From NCBI GenBank assembly GCA_942492445.1, contig CALOEW010000061.1, positions 1 to 22,549 on the forward strand: a DNA stretch of 22,549 nucleotides, given 5' to 3'. Of this stretch, positions 1 through 9,301 are shown one piece after another. The translations under genes and the position numbers were made by a program. The stretch comes from NORP240 sp942492445. Its GTDB lineage: Bacteria; Pseudomonadota; Gammaproteobacteria; Pseudomonadales; Pseudohongiellaceae. Under the pieces are notes generated by a model that searched no databases, had not been told where the DNA came from, and saw only the letters and a list, made by a program, of their open reading frames with translations. Position 1 is the stretch's first letter. Each line of letters starts with the position of its first letter.

Positions 1-295
1 GATACATTCTCTCAGTGGTTAGAATAATTGGTAGAATGAAGACACCCCACACTTCAGCAGTTCCCGCTGCCCGCCAGCCTGCCGCTTCCAACGTCCCGGG
101 TCGGTGCGCTGGCGTTCACACGTAAACGTCCGAAGCAGCGAGTTTCCTGAGCCGCCCACCGTGAAAGATGAGTCAGAGTTGTTTGAACAATCTCCATCCC
201 TTTGATACAAAGTGAGACGCCATCTGAGAGGAATACGGAACTTGTCTCACTAAAAGCAATGCAATCTAAAACGGCATGATTAAGAGGAATTTGCA
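1..295. other. Leader region without a supported gene
   Basis: No convincing gene is seen here; the short frames present overlap on both strands and have no recognisable motif. The stretch just before the downstream gene holds an inverted repeat (AGTGAGAC at 211-218 and GTCTCACT at 244-251) and a ribosome binding site AGAGGAA at about 282-288, which serves the 974-residue gene starting at 296. The promoter of that gene is probably here or to the left of the window, but no boxes stand out. Confidence 0.5.
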
Positions 296-3220
296 ATGTC
301 AACTTTACTGAACCTGCTTTCAAGCGATGTTGGCCTGAATGACGAAGTCGAGTCTTTGCGGGCGCTGCACAAGTTCGCGACGGACTGGGATGACATCAAG
401 AGCCACTTTGGCGGAATAGACGGTATCGATGACGTAGTCGACCTCATCAATGCCATCAGCGCCAGGAACAGCGAAATCCAGGATGCGCTTGCCAATCTTG
501 GTATCGACGCCGGCCAGATGGATGTGATCGGTGACTTTCTCAACCACTTTACACGGGTGGCGAACGATCTGGACCCCAGGTTGCAGAAACTGCTGAGACC
601 GGCCGGCGACTTCGAGGAGAAAGGATCGAGCGATCCGGGTGAGATCGATCTGCCACTGATCACGCTTGAAAAATCGCGAAGCTCGGTGAAACGCCTGAAA
701 GAGATCAAATTGGACCTTTCACTCTCCGGCAAGCTGGAGTCGTCCCTGACAGCCGAAGCCGGCGATATCCTCCCGTACCCCGGTGCGGACAAACCTGGTA
801 AGCACCTGAGAGTCACGGCCGACGGCAGTCTTACAGCCGGGGCCGGTGCGAAGCTGCCGTTCACCGGCGGCGCCCTGGGCTTTTCGGCCAAAGCCGAGGC
901 CGGAACCTCGTTGAGCTATTTTTTCCAGACCCGGCCGGAATCGCTCTACGCGCTTGAACTGGCGCGGCATCTGCCCAGCCTGACTTCACCCTTCGACTAC
1001 CAGGGCCTGGTCGAGGCGATGAGGAATGATGAATTGGATGCACTGGCCTTCAAGATCAACGGCTCGGCCGGCGGTAAGGTGACCCTGGCAATCGCACAAT
1101 CGGCAAATCTTTTCACCTCGAATCTCCCCGCTCAAATTGGTTACCAGTTTTCTGCGAGCATCGAGAAAAGCGGATTCCTCGACGTGGTGATGCGCGTGGA
1201 ACGCGAACCCGGACAAACGCTGAAAAACGTGCGGATGACCCTGTCCCGTTCAAAGTCCACTGAAAAGGCGGCCAGTTCCTCGATCAGCATCGTGGTGGAT
1301 AGCAGCGAATTGTTCAGAGCGCTGCGCGATACGTTGCAGGACCTGCTTAAAGACTACAAAGACCTGGTCAATGAGTACGAGGAATACCTGACCCCCGGCA
1401 CCTGGCTCAGAGACCAGGCATCCGAATGGGCGGACGCCACGCTGGCTGACCTGATCAAGGACGATAAGGTGAAAGAGGCCATCGGCATGGTGTTCGGGCG
1501 AAAAGACGCAACCCGAAAATTCCAGGACCGTATCGAGGAAGCATTCGAGAAAGCGGGCAACACGGTGACCGGATTCTTCGACAAGAAGACCTCCGCCGTT
1601 GAATCCAAACTGCGGGGCGCGGTTGAAAAGGAACTGCCCCGCGCGCTGTTCAATGTGATCGACGAACGCCTCGATAAACTGATCGACAAGGGCATTGAAG
1701 CCATTCGTTCCAAGTTGAAAGAGAAGACGGATGACCTGGTCGCAAACAGTACGGCCAAGGCGAACGGCCAGATCACCAAGCTCAAGAAGGCGCAGGATCC
1801 GATCAAGAACGCCATCAAGAATGCGCAGGGGAAAGCGGACGAGCTGTTTTCCGGCGTGCGCGAAATGCTGAGCCAGATCGAGAAAACCCTGCAGGACCTG
1901 CACGACGGTGCGGAAAAGCTGGCCAAGGCCAAGCTGACCCTCGCGTGGTCTGAAACTACGACCATCACGGACCGGCAATCCATTGAATTCGACGCCTCAC
2001 TTCCGGTCAAAGGGGACCTGCAGGCCTTTGATGACACCTACGATGGGCTGATGCGGGGTAATATCGGCGACATTGCCATGCTCCTTACCCGTGATGACGT
2101 GGTGGTTCATTCTCAGGCGCTGGAGAAGTTCTCCGGCTTCCATCAACATCGAGTTTACAGCGTAATTTTCATGGATGTATTGATCAAACAGGAATCCATA
2201 CTCACCGCGAACGCCATCGTGCGTCTCGAGGGTGAGTCGATCGGCGTCGGAACCGAGGCGTCACTGAAACGTTGGTCCAAGTCGAAGCATCAGCAGCAAA
2301 CAGCGACCTTCATGAACGTGATCGACCTGGCCGTGCTGCGAAATCGCCCCGACAAAGTCGATCGCACATTTCAGCTACGCATGGGAATCGAACACGAAGA
2401 GCGCCGTTTCCAGGAAGACGAGATCCGGAATTTCCTGACCGAATTCGAAACCATCGGCGTCATCCGGGAAGGCGCGACGGACCGGGCGGTCTCCGCCATG
2501 GAAGAAGCTGGCCTGGTCAACCCGAGTGACATTCTCAACACATCGGTCGGCCTTTCCCTGAACATCGATGAGACCGGCTTCGCCCGGTTGCTGGATCTCG
2601 GCGCCTCGCCGTTCGATGGAATGTTTCCTTCCGAACTGAACCGGCTGGAACTGTTCGAAACCGCCTACCCCAATATTCGGGACAGCGGCACATTCGATGA
2701 GCGCTACAAGGATAGCGGAAAGCTCAAGAGACGAGAGGAAAACGCCGAAGGGGTCATTGACGTGCTGGCCACGGCCGCCCAGATCAACGACACAGCGGAT
2801 CCCGCTCGAATCCTGATGCAATATCACGCCCGTAGGAAGCAGGTCGCACCAGGCGTTGGAGTATTCTCGAAGGCAAAGGACAAACGGCGCAAGAAGGAAG
2901 GCGAAAAGGTCGTCCGCAGGATGGAGAACCTCTATACCATGCTGACTTCGCTTCGCGAAACCTGGATATCGAATCCAATTGACGAAAAACACGACGAGAA
3001 GTGGTACCGGAAGAAACAGCAGGCGGTGGCCGAGGCACTGGACGACTGGATGCAGACCGGACAGGTGCTGTTCGGCGGCTGGAAGAAAGGGCTGCCACAA
3101 CATGAAACCGTCGCATTTTGCGCGATCATCTGCGACCTGGTGGGTAAACCGGGCGAACCCGCAATGATGAGCCTCACAATCAAGGACCCGAAAAATGACC
3201 GGACTATCGTGGTCGAGTGA
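296..3220 (+). CDS. Large orphan protein, 974 aa, helix-rich with beta-rich segments
   Basis: I do not recognise this family. ATG at 296 is preceded by a good ribosome binding site (AGAGGAA, about 8 bases away). There is no signal peptide and no membrane segment, so it should be cytoplasmic unless exported by a dedicated machine. Visible layout: residues 1-110 helical; about 135-335 glycine/alanine-rich alternating segments that look like beta strands; about 335-560 highly charged Lys/Glu/Asp-rich helices suited to coiled coils; about 560-700 mixed beta; 700-974 charged helices with a basic patch KDKRRKKEGEK near residue 865. It stands alone on the + strand, followed by a broken hydrolase gene. 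Size, lack of family resemblance and position beside the envelope-directed gene set suggest a system-specific structural or effector protein. That is inference only. Confidence 0.85.
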   Translation: MSTLLNLLSSDVGLNDEVESLRALHKFATDWDDIKSHFGGIDGIDDVVDLINAISARNSEIQDALANLGIDAGQMDVIGDFLNHFTRVANDLDPRLQKLLRPAGDFEEKGSSDPGEIDLPLITLEKSRSSVKRLKEIKLDLSLSGKLESSLTAEAGDILPYPGADKPGKHLRVTADGSLTAGAGAKLPFTGGALGFSAKAEAGTSLSYFFQTRPESLYALELARHLPSLTSPFDYQGLVEAMRNDELDALAFKINGSAGGKVTLAIAQSANLFTSNLPAQIGYQFSASIEKSGFLDVVMRVEREPGQTLKNVRMTLSRSKSTEKAASSSISIVVDSSELFRALRDTLQDLLKDYKDLVNEYEEYLTPGTWLRDQASEWADATLADLIKDDKVKEAIGMVFGRKDATRKFQDRIEEAFEKAGNTVTGFFDKKTSAVESKLRGAVEKELPRALFNVIDERLDKLIDKGIEAIRSKLKEKTDDLVANSTAKANGQITKLKKAQDPIKNAIKNAQGKADELFSGVREMLSQIEKTLQDLHDGAEKLAKAKLTLAWSETTTITDRQSIEFDASLPVKGDLQAFDDTYDGLMRGNIGDIAMLLTRDDVVVHSQALEKFSGFHQHRVYSVIFMDVLIKQESILTANAIVRLEGESIGVGTEASLKRWSKSKHQQQTATFMNVIDLAVLRNRPDKVDRTFQLRMGIEHEERRFQEDEIRNFLTEFETIGVIREGATDRAVSAMEEAGLVNPSDILNTSVGLSLNIDETGFARLLDLGASPFDGMFPSELNRLELFETAYPNIRDSGTFDERYKDSGKLKRREENAEGVIDVLATAAQINDTADPARILMQYHARRKQVAPGVGVFSKAKDKRRKKEGEKVVRRMENLYTMLTSLRETWISNPIDEKHDEKWYRKKQQAVAEALDDWMQTGQVLFGGWKKGLPQHETVAFCAIICDLVGKPGEPAMMSLTIKDPKNDRTIVVE

Positions 3221-3321
3221 GCTTCGGCTGGTCCCAGGCCGCCCAGCACAATGCGGACCTTCTCTTCAGCGGAATATTGTCGGCGTGTGGCTCGGCGGAT
3301 ATCTCGTATGGCCTTGTATAA

Positions 3322-4007
3322 CTTCCTCAGACCTCACGCTGCACTGAATGGAAACCCCCCTATAAACGGTTGCGCGAGAAGCTGGCCGCGGTTAACCGCG
3401 GGCTTGACCAGTCACAATGGCGGGTGAGGGCATATGATCTGCTCACACGGTTTTTTGGTACCATTTTTTTTCGCCGGTACATGGCACAGGATTTCATATC
3501 TGGCAGCGAGGCCCTGACCGACCTGCGCCTTTCCTGGATTCGCCACATGCGCTCACTCGACGCCGATCAGGTCATTTCAGCAGGCCTACAGCGACTATGC
3601 CGTCAAGAACCCCGGGGCGGACTTCTATTTCATCGGGCATAGCAACGGGACCTACATCCTGGGCCAGTCACTTCAGTCCCTGAGGTCTATGAAATTCAAG
3701 AACGTGGCCCTGGCCGGAAGCGTGCTGCCGCGGAATTTCGGTTGGCGGAAGCTCATGAGCGGAAACGACCCGCAAGTCGAAATCCTGCGAAACGATTGCG
3801 CCAATACGGACTGGCCGGCTCACCGGGCTGGCAGATGAGAAGCCGGCATTCAGCCTGTTCTCCAGGATCGCTCCGTGGTTATTCAGGGTGTTGGTGGTGG
3901 TGTTGCTGGGGATTCTAATGTTCGCCATAGGCGCCCAAAGCCCGTTTGCCGCCGTCGCCTTTGGAGTTTCTCTGTTGGCCATCGCGTTCATCCTTAAGGT
4001 GCTGTAA
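3322..4007 (+). pseudogene. Broken alpha/beta hydrolase (GHSNG motif) with C-terminal membrane segments
   Basis: Three frames carry consecutive parts of one protein. The first (to about 3570) reads RLREKLAAVNRGLD and later ALTDLRLSWIRHMRSLD. The second (about 3572-3815) continues with AYSDYAVKNPGADFYF and IGHSNGTYILGQ, a nucleophile-elbow motif GHSNG of alpha/beta hydrolases. The third (about 3815-4007) reads LTGLADEKPAFSLFSRIAPW and then two hydrophobic segments ending at a TAA. Removing one base near 3571 and one near 3814 joins the pieces. No good start codon or ribosome binding site is visible at the left end, and the frame closes at a TAA (3319-3321), so the N-terminus is probably missing as well. 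It could be a true pseudogene, or a gene hit by sequencing insertions. The substrate is unknown. Confidence 0.7.
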
Positions 4008-4014
4008 ACGGGGT

Positions 4015-4056
4015 AGGCAGGGGGTCAGGGTCAAATGGGTTAACATAAGCTAACGG
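4015..4056 (+). repeat. REP-like fragment (GGGGTCAGGGTCAAA)
   Basis: After the hydrolase remnant the sequence reads GGGGTCAGGGTCAAATGGG, followed by an imperfect palindrome GTTAACATAAGCTAAC. Short motifs of the form GGGGTCAG-purine-GT-AAA are often seen beside REP/RAYT-type transposase relics in proteobacterial genomes. No transposase is present and no second copy is seen in this window, so this is only a resemblance. Confidence 0.25.
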
Positions 4057-4090
4057 TCAGGACTTTTTGGTACAAATTTCTCGGTGATTA

Positions 4091-4717
4091 ATGGGTGTTC
4101 CTGTTTCAAATTTTGATGACTTTCGAAATAAGCTAAATGACTTCGCTGATCGATCCGTCATCTTTGGGTTCCTGTTGTACGACAGTCGTCCGAGCCAGAA
4201 AATCATTGACCAGTTTGCGCAGAAGCAGGCCGACTGGATTGATGAACTGGCCAGGAGTGCCGGCATCTATTTTTTCTTTCCTTTCAAACGCGAAGGTAAG
4301 TCATTCGATAACCCGAGCACCGAGATTTTACGAATATTCAACCTTGGTGTATCCCGGCTTCCCGGGATCATCCTCTTTGCTCCGCCGGGTAAAGAGGGAA
4401 AAATCTCTGCAAACCACGCTGTTTATATACCGCTTGAAGAGAAAGACTTTGGTAACGTTGAGGTCTATGAGCCTATTCTCATTGACCTGTTTGAGTTGAT
4501 CAGTGAAAGCATCAGGCAGGAAAAAACCAGCGAAACAGTTTTGATACATATAAAAAATGAACTTTCAAAGCTCCGAAACAAAAGGACGCGGCGGGGGTTC
4601 GCCAACTACATCAGAAAAGGGGCCCATTTGATACTTTTCGAAATTCCTAAATCAATTTATGGTCCATTTGCAGAAGGATTCGGCAAAGCGCTGGGGGGCA
4701 GGGCGGCCGGTTTCTGA
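4091..4717 (+). CDS. Orphan protein, 208 aa, AT-rich, possible thioredoxin-like fold
   Basis: Not recognised with confidence. The product has no signal peptide. Residues 20-100 alternate hydrophobic strands and helices (VIFGFLLYDSRPS, IYFFFPFKREG, LGVSRLPGIILFAP). The LPGIILF segment resembles the cis-proline strand of thioredoxin-like folds, but no CxxC pair is present, so a redox role is unlikely. The C-terminal 70 residues are helical and basic (KLRNKRTRR), ending in a glycine-rich tail. Base composition is clearly AT-richer than the neighbours, and no good ribosome binding site precedes ATG 4091, which fits recent acquisition. It converges on the DUF2235 gene, with 14 bases between the two stop codons. 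Confidence 0.7.
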   Translation: MGVPVSNFDDFRNKLNDFADRSVIFGFLLYDSRPSQKIIDQFAQKQADWIDELARSAGIYFFFPFKREGKSFDNPSTEILRIFNLGVSRLPGIILFAPPGKEGKISANHAVYIPLEEKDFGNVEVYEPILIDLFELISESIRQEKTSETVLIHIKNELSKLRNKRTRRGFANYIRKGAHLILFEIPKSIYGPFAEGFGKALGGRAAGF

Positions 4718-4731
4718 ATAATGTACGGCTT

Positions 4732-6460
4732 TCACCACCAGGGCTCCGGTAGCTTTCTGCGCCAGAAATCCGAGAAAACTCGCCGCAATTTGAATTTTGC
4801 GAATGTGCTGGCTGCGTAAAAAATGATCAGCAGGCCGATTACGGTGACTGCATAACCCCAATAGATCAGAAACGGGCGGACAAGGTATTCGTAAAGCGTG
4901 CTGCCAAAAGGAACCAGACCGGTTATCCATTGCAAGGCCGTATCGACTCCCTGTGGCACCCAGGTTTCCTGTCTGCGCTCGGTGTAGTGATGCCACCCTG
5001 CAAACCCGACGATCGCTATCGTCACAAAAACGAGTGCCACATAGACATGCCGGCGCAGGGTGACCCAGCGACCCACTTTTTCCAACGCACTCTCTCCTCC
5101 GATGTTGCTTACTACCTCCTTTAACTTTTCAGGGTCCTCAGGGCCCGCGCCGATATTTGGGTCTGTTGCGACAATGCTGAAGTCTCCCGGTAGATTGCCG
5201 GGCGCATAGTTCTGCGTCCCGAGTGCAATTCGCTCGAGAGCACTTACATGAATTTTGGGCTTAGTTCCGAAACGTCGATAGGTTTTTTCGATATCCCTTG
5301 GGCGGTACCGATAATAGACCGCCAACCCGTGCCTGGAGTCATATAGTTTATCGTGAACGTTTTGCAGGTGACGGTAACGGTCACGTTCGCTGCGGATGAA
5401 TTTCAAGCCCCGGTCCTCGGCTTTGTGCATCATCCAATCCAGGGTGACCAGTGAGATGCCTTGTTTTGGATAGCCCCCGCCGACATTGGAATGTACCCCG
5501 GCAAACCAGACTTGCTCGACCTGGGGATCACTGGAAGGTTCCTGCTCTCGCTCGTCCCACATCATGGGGTGAAAAGTGCGGCGTTCGTCATCGATCGAAA
5601 CGGCATGGCAGCCTTTTTCGACTCGCGAACTGAGCAAATAATCGGGAAACATGAACGGGTAAATAAACCGGTTCCAGAACTTGCTGATTTCCTTGAATGG
5701 CAGACCTACTGCGGCAACAGTGTCCCAGACGCCGACAAACTTTATTGAGACCTGCCCATCAGGTGCGTAAGTATCATCGTGAATTGAGTACTGGCGTCGG
5801 AATTCATTTGTTTTGGCCTCTGCCCTCTTACTGGCGGCTTCAGCTTCTGTGCTGGCTTGCTGTGCCACTTCCCTGGTAGCTTTTACTTTCCTGGCTCACC
5901 GACTCATAGTTTTCCTTGCTCGCACTTTGTAGCCTGAATTCGGCATCGGCCAATTTGCGTGTGGCCTTGATTGCTTTGCGACCCTTAACTGTACCCAACC
6001 TGAAATGGCTGCGAAATTTCTTGTACGCGAGCTTGGAGAGATCATCGAGTTCACGATCGGTTTCCCACGCATCATGGCGAATGATTCCGCAGGATAAAAT
6101 GAGGCCAGCCAGGACCCGGGCTGTATAGGCTCCCCGGCTGAATCCGAAAATGTAGATGTCATCTCCCGGCCAATACGCACGGCAAAGTGACTTGTAAAGG
6201 TCCCGGATATTTCGCTTCAGCCCGTAACCGAATGCGCCACCCACGATCTTCAGCACCTTATTATTTTGGCTTCCGACACCGTCATCATAAAAAGCGATCT
6301 GCTCTTTGCCAGGGGTCGAACCGTCGCCATGTCCCTGGTGCCAACGGTGCGCGGTCAGGTCTACGGCTTCATATAGTTTCCAGACATTGGTGCCCCGGCC
6401 CTTCATCATGGTGTTGCCGGTACCGTCTGAGCATAAAACAATATTTTTTGGATTTTCCAT
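4732..6460 (-). CDS. DUF2235 (Tle1-like) alpha/beta hydrolase with C-terminal membrane anchor, frameshifted
   Basis: The N-terminal part (6460-5885) begins with IVLCSDGTGNT and carries YDDGVGSQ and the nucleophile motif FGFSRGAYTARVLAGL (Ser108), hallmarks of the DUF2235/T6SS phospholipase Tle1-like catalytic domain. The C-terminal part (5880-4732) lies in another frame and holds FVGVWDTVAAVGLP and VWFAGVHSNVGGGYP, the usual Asp and His regions of the same family. Two membrane segments follow (around RHVYVALVFVTIAIVG and YWGYAVTVIGLLIIFYAAS), so the enzyme is probably tethered to the inner membrane. The frames join if one A is removed from the AAAA run read on the minus strand (TTTT at 5881-5884), giving SKATREVAQQAS and about 575 residues. 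The start is ATG 6460 with GAGG 8 bases upstream. Expected chemistry is lipid or ester hydrolysis. No T6SS parts are seen nearby, so an effector role is not shown. Confidence 0.85.
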
Positions 6461-6502
6461 CGTTTGTTCCTCTCATGTCAGATTCGGTATGCCATCAGCA
6501 TG

Positions 6503-6720
6503 TCACACCCCCGGCATCTTTTCGCTAATCCTGGCTATATTGTCGATACCGCGATCGCCACCTGCCCCGAACAGGGCGCCCAACACCCGGCCCGCCGAGC
6601 CCTGCGGGTGCCAACGCCTTCACAGTATTCAACTTCCGAGCCCGAATAAAGCTCTTTGAAGCGAACCACGTTCGTATCCTGAGCGGGAATTTCTTCATCG
6701 GAATTCCATGTTATGCCATG
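6503..6720 (-). pseudogene. Decayed N-terminal fragment of a second DUF2235 gene
   Basis: The gap before the DUF2235 gene is not empty. On the minus strand, directly after the TAA of the 194-residue gene, one frame reads GITWNSDEEIPAQDTNVVRF and then YCEGVGT. This matches the start of DUF2235 proteins (DGTWN, then TNVVRF, then GVGT). A second frame continues with RVLGALFGAGGDRGIDNIAR, the glycine-rich stretch that follows GVGT in the family, and stops at 6503-6505. The start codon, the GxSxG part and the rest of the domain are absent. It looks like a truncated tandem copy left after deletion. Assignment rests on motif order, since the piece is only about 70 residues. Confidence 0.6.
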
Positions 6721-7305
6721 TTACCCCCCGTCCAAATCTGACCCGGAAAAGCGAACCTTGCCGGGAAAATCGATCGTGCCGGTATCACGCTTGAGCAAAA
6801 CCAGATCCTCACATTTGAGTGTGCCACGGCCCTTCATATTTCCGAATCGGATTTCCCGGAGTTCTCCGCCACGAAGTTCGAGGATGATGCCTTCGAGCGT
6901 TAGCGCCAGGTCAATCCTGAAGTCGATTTGCCCCAGCTTTTGGCCGTTCAGGCTGACATCGACATGCGGGTTGTGGCTCGAAGCGATCGAATGTTTCTTG
7001 AGACTAATCAGAACCGATTCCCTGGCGTCGTATTGTTCAGGATCGAGATATTTCTCGAACAGGTTATGTTCATTCCAGGCTCGAACAATAATGTCGAGCA
7101 GGCTGATGTCCAGTATTCCGCTGATCGGGTCGCGCAATTGGTCTGCTGTGACAGGCAAGGTTTTGTTTCCGGTGGCGTCTCCAATTTTCTTTTTGACCCG
7201 GGTCAGCGAATTGCCGGAATCCAGTGCCTTCAATTCCTTGCTGCCGGAAACACAGGTCTGCCTGTATTGAAAAAAGTTGTCTAATGTCGGTGCAGCATCG
7301 CTCAT
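6721..7305 (-). CDS. Small orphan protein coupled to the PASTA gene, 194 aa
   Basis: I do not recognise the family. Its ATG overlaps the TGA of the upstream PASTA gene (ATGA at 7302-7305), so the two are translationally coupled and probably act together. No signal peptide or membrane segment is visible. The N-terminal half is polar and helical (residues 1-110). Residues 110-190 form a run of regular beta-like strands (VDVSLNGQKLGQIDFRIDLA, then GIILELRGGELREIRFG) in which hydrophobic residues alternate, as in a small beta-sheet or carrier-like domain. Since the PASTA protein has a cytoplasmic tail, this cytoplasmic partner could bind it; that is inference. Confidence 0.75.
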   Translation of the reverse strand: MSDAAPTLDNFFQYRQTCVSGSKELKALDSGNSLTRVKKKIGDATGNKTLPVTADQLRDPISGILDISLLDIIVRAWNEHNLFEKYLDPEQYDARESVLISLKKHSIASSHNPHVDVSLNGQKLGQIDFRIDLALTLEGIILELRGGELREIRFGNMKGRGTLKCEDLVLLKRDTGTIDFPGKVRFSGSDLDGG

Positions 7306-9123
7306 GGCTTTTTGCTCTCGTGTTTAATTAATCCATCGTGTGCTTCGATAGTCTGGGTTCCAGGATCGCCGACAGCACTCAACCGTATCTCGAAGTCCTG
7401 GTCGATTGGATGACCAGATTCAATACGGGACTTTCCGGGGTCAGGGTTCGGCGTTATCTCCAGTTCGAAATGAAGCGAACTGTCTTCACCCTGGACGGCC
7501 TTGCGGGGCCTTTTCCAAAGCAGCAGCGCGCCAACAGCAAGAAGAATCAGACCCGCCGACGAAATAAGTGGCAACAGGTACCTGTTGGGTTTTGCAACCG
7601 CAATCGACAGGCTCAACGCAGCACCTGGCGCAACTCTGAGTCCGGGATTGGGTTGTTGTCGTAGAACCGTTCCAGCCTCCAGGCCAGAAGCGGTTTCATT
7701 CAGTGATCCAACCGCCAGGCCCGCTGCCAGAATCTTCTTTCTTGCATCCGGAAAGTCGAGGCCAACCACATCGGGAACCTGCACGCCTGCAGCCGGAGGC
7801 TCGAGCTCTTCAGGAGGATCTTCCACAGCGGGAGGATCTTCCGCTACGGGGGGTACATTCACTTGTTCCCTAATGGCTACGGCTACATGAACCAGGGTGC
7901 CGGGCTCAACCCTTCTTCCGGGCAGGGGCTCCTGCCGGAAAATTGTGTTTTCCTGGTGCCTCGACGGGCCCGATGTGATTTCACCCAGCCCGAGGCGCAG
8001 CCTCCCAAGCCTGGGCTCAGCCTGTTCGGGCGTCATGCCAAATAAATCAGGTACCGGCACGAGTACAATTTCCGGTCTGACCGCGATAACCAGGTCAACG
8101 ACACTTCCAACTGTCACTTCTGTTCCTGGGGATGGCTTTTGTTCAATCACCGTACCTTCACGATGATCCGGGGATGTCTGTTCCCGACGCGCCCCTGTAC
8201 CCAGGCGGTTTCGCTGAAGCACTCGGGAAGCTTCTGCTACAGTCATGCCAATAACGGGGGGAACCCGAACCCTGGGAGGCCCTCCAAGCACAAGGACGAG
8301 GCTGGAACCAGGGGGAACTGCCGTGCCCGGCGCCGGGCTTTGACGTATGACGGGCCCTTCCATGTAGCCAGGCACGACTGACTGAACGTTTCCGGTTTTC
8401 AGCCCTGACTCCCGAATGATTTCGCGCGCCTGTTCCAGGTTCTTGCCGCGAAGGTTCGGCACCAGGGTGGGTTCTGGATCTATCCGTGTCATGGTTCCGG
8501 GTGGGAACCTGGTTACCGTTTCAGGCGAAATCACCCGCTGCCGGGGCACGAACTGAAAATCGTCTGCATTGATGTGTCCCCATCCTCCCGAAGATGCATC
8601 CACTATTCGGATAAAGGCCTGCCAGCCCTCATACTTTGCCAGGTCCCAGGTAACCCGGCGCATTGATTCGGTGTTCCTGCCCGAAGCGAAAAATGCCCGG
8701 TTTTGATTAAATTCGGGATCTCCACCCACACTGAGAACGATCAGTTCCACGCGTGTTTCGAAAGCTGAGCCACCCCCGACCAGGAAAGTCAACGAACCCG
8801 CGGGTAGCGTAAATTCAGCGGACTGCAAAGTGCCTAGGAGTTGATCACCCTGTGTATTCCCGGCGCGTTCTCCGGCCCGGCCCTGGTACTTTTCGAAGGT
8901 GCCAATCCACCATTTTCCCCTGGTGGCGGGAAGGCTGGCCACGGTTTCTGGCAGTCGGGTTGTCACCCTGGGTGGGCTGGTATCTGAAGGCGTCGCCCCT
9001 GGCCTGCCAGCCGCGAAGGTCGCCGGTTTCAAAGTCGTTTGTGAACGTGTCAGTCTGAGCGCTGAGTGAGGAAGCAGACAATATCGGTGTGCGGCCCAGC
9101 CCATAATGACTATATGCAGCCAT
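7302..9123 (-). CDS. PASTA-repeat membrane protein with lectin-like N-terminal domain, frameshifted
   Basis: The N-terminal part, read from ATG 9123, carries FETGDLRGWQARGDAF and GDNPTARNRGQPSRHQGK, typical of a jelly-roll, lectin-like secreted domain. The next frame continues WWIGTFEKYQGRAGE and SGGWGHINADDFQF. Removing one base in the TTTTCCCC tract (8913-8920) joins them. Four PASTA repeats follow, each with a VPxxxGM/L start and a PxPGxxVxxG end, then one membrane helix (about 22 residues after NRY) and a cytoplasmic tail of roughly 70 residues. PASTA repeats usually bind peptidoglycan or its fragments, so the protein should sit in the inner membrane facing the wall. No kinase domain is present. 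The start is uncertain: frame one has a TAG just before ATG 9123 and a poor signal peptide, while a GTG at 9179 in the other frame follows a strong GGAGG. A second lesion near 9060-9080 is possible. Confidence 0.85.
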
Positions 9124-9260
9124 CTAGCCAGGTAGTGTCGCGACCGAATTTCGACGGTGCGGGCTATCAGGTCATCCACCTCCTCTTAAACAAGTGCACT
9201 ATTGGCCTGTCGATACACTTTTCGCGGGAGCCATCATCTATTCCTCCACACTCCTTCCCG

Positions 9261-9287
9261 GGAGCGCCCGCAAAACGCGGGCGCTCC
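9261..9287 (-). terminator. Perfect 11-bp hairpin after the duplicated-domain gene
   Basis: GGAGCGCCCGC (9261-9271) pairs perfectly with GCGGGCGCTCC (9277-9287) around a five-base loop. It lies 14 bases beyond the stop of the leftward 783-codon frame and before the PASTA gene. No T-run follows on the minus strand, so it may be an attenuator, an mRNA-stabilising structure or a weak terminator that sets different expression of the genes on its two sides. Confidence 0.5.
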
Positions 9288-9301
9288 GGTGGCGATGGAC
9301 T

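Noticed and set aside
1250..2037. Two long overlapping minus-strand frames (242 and 227 codons)
   Set aside because: Both are reverse shadows of the charged helical part of the 974-aa gene, where Lys/Glu-rich codons keep the opposite strand open.
2375..3103. 242-codon minus-strand frame
   Set aside because: Reverse shadow of the 974-aa gene; its composition is rich in Phe, Leu and Cys without membrane-helix layout, and no start signal is present.
5860..5890. Programmed +1 frameshift in the DUF2235 gene
   Set aside because: The site is only an A4 run, without a rare codon, stop or stimulatory structure at the shift point; a one-base insertion explains it more simply.
4732..6460. Type VI secretion effector operon
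   Set aside because: DUF2235 resembles Tle1, but no VgrG, PAAR, Hcp or immunity lipoprotein gene adjoins it, and the protein carries its own membrane anchor.
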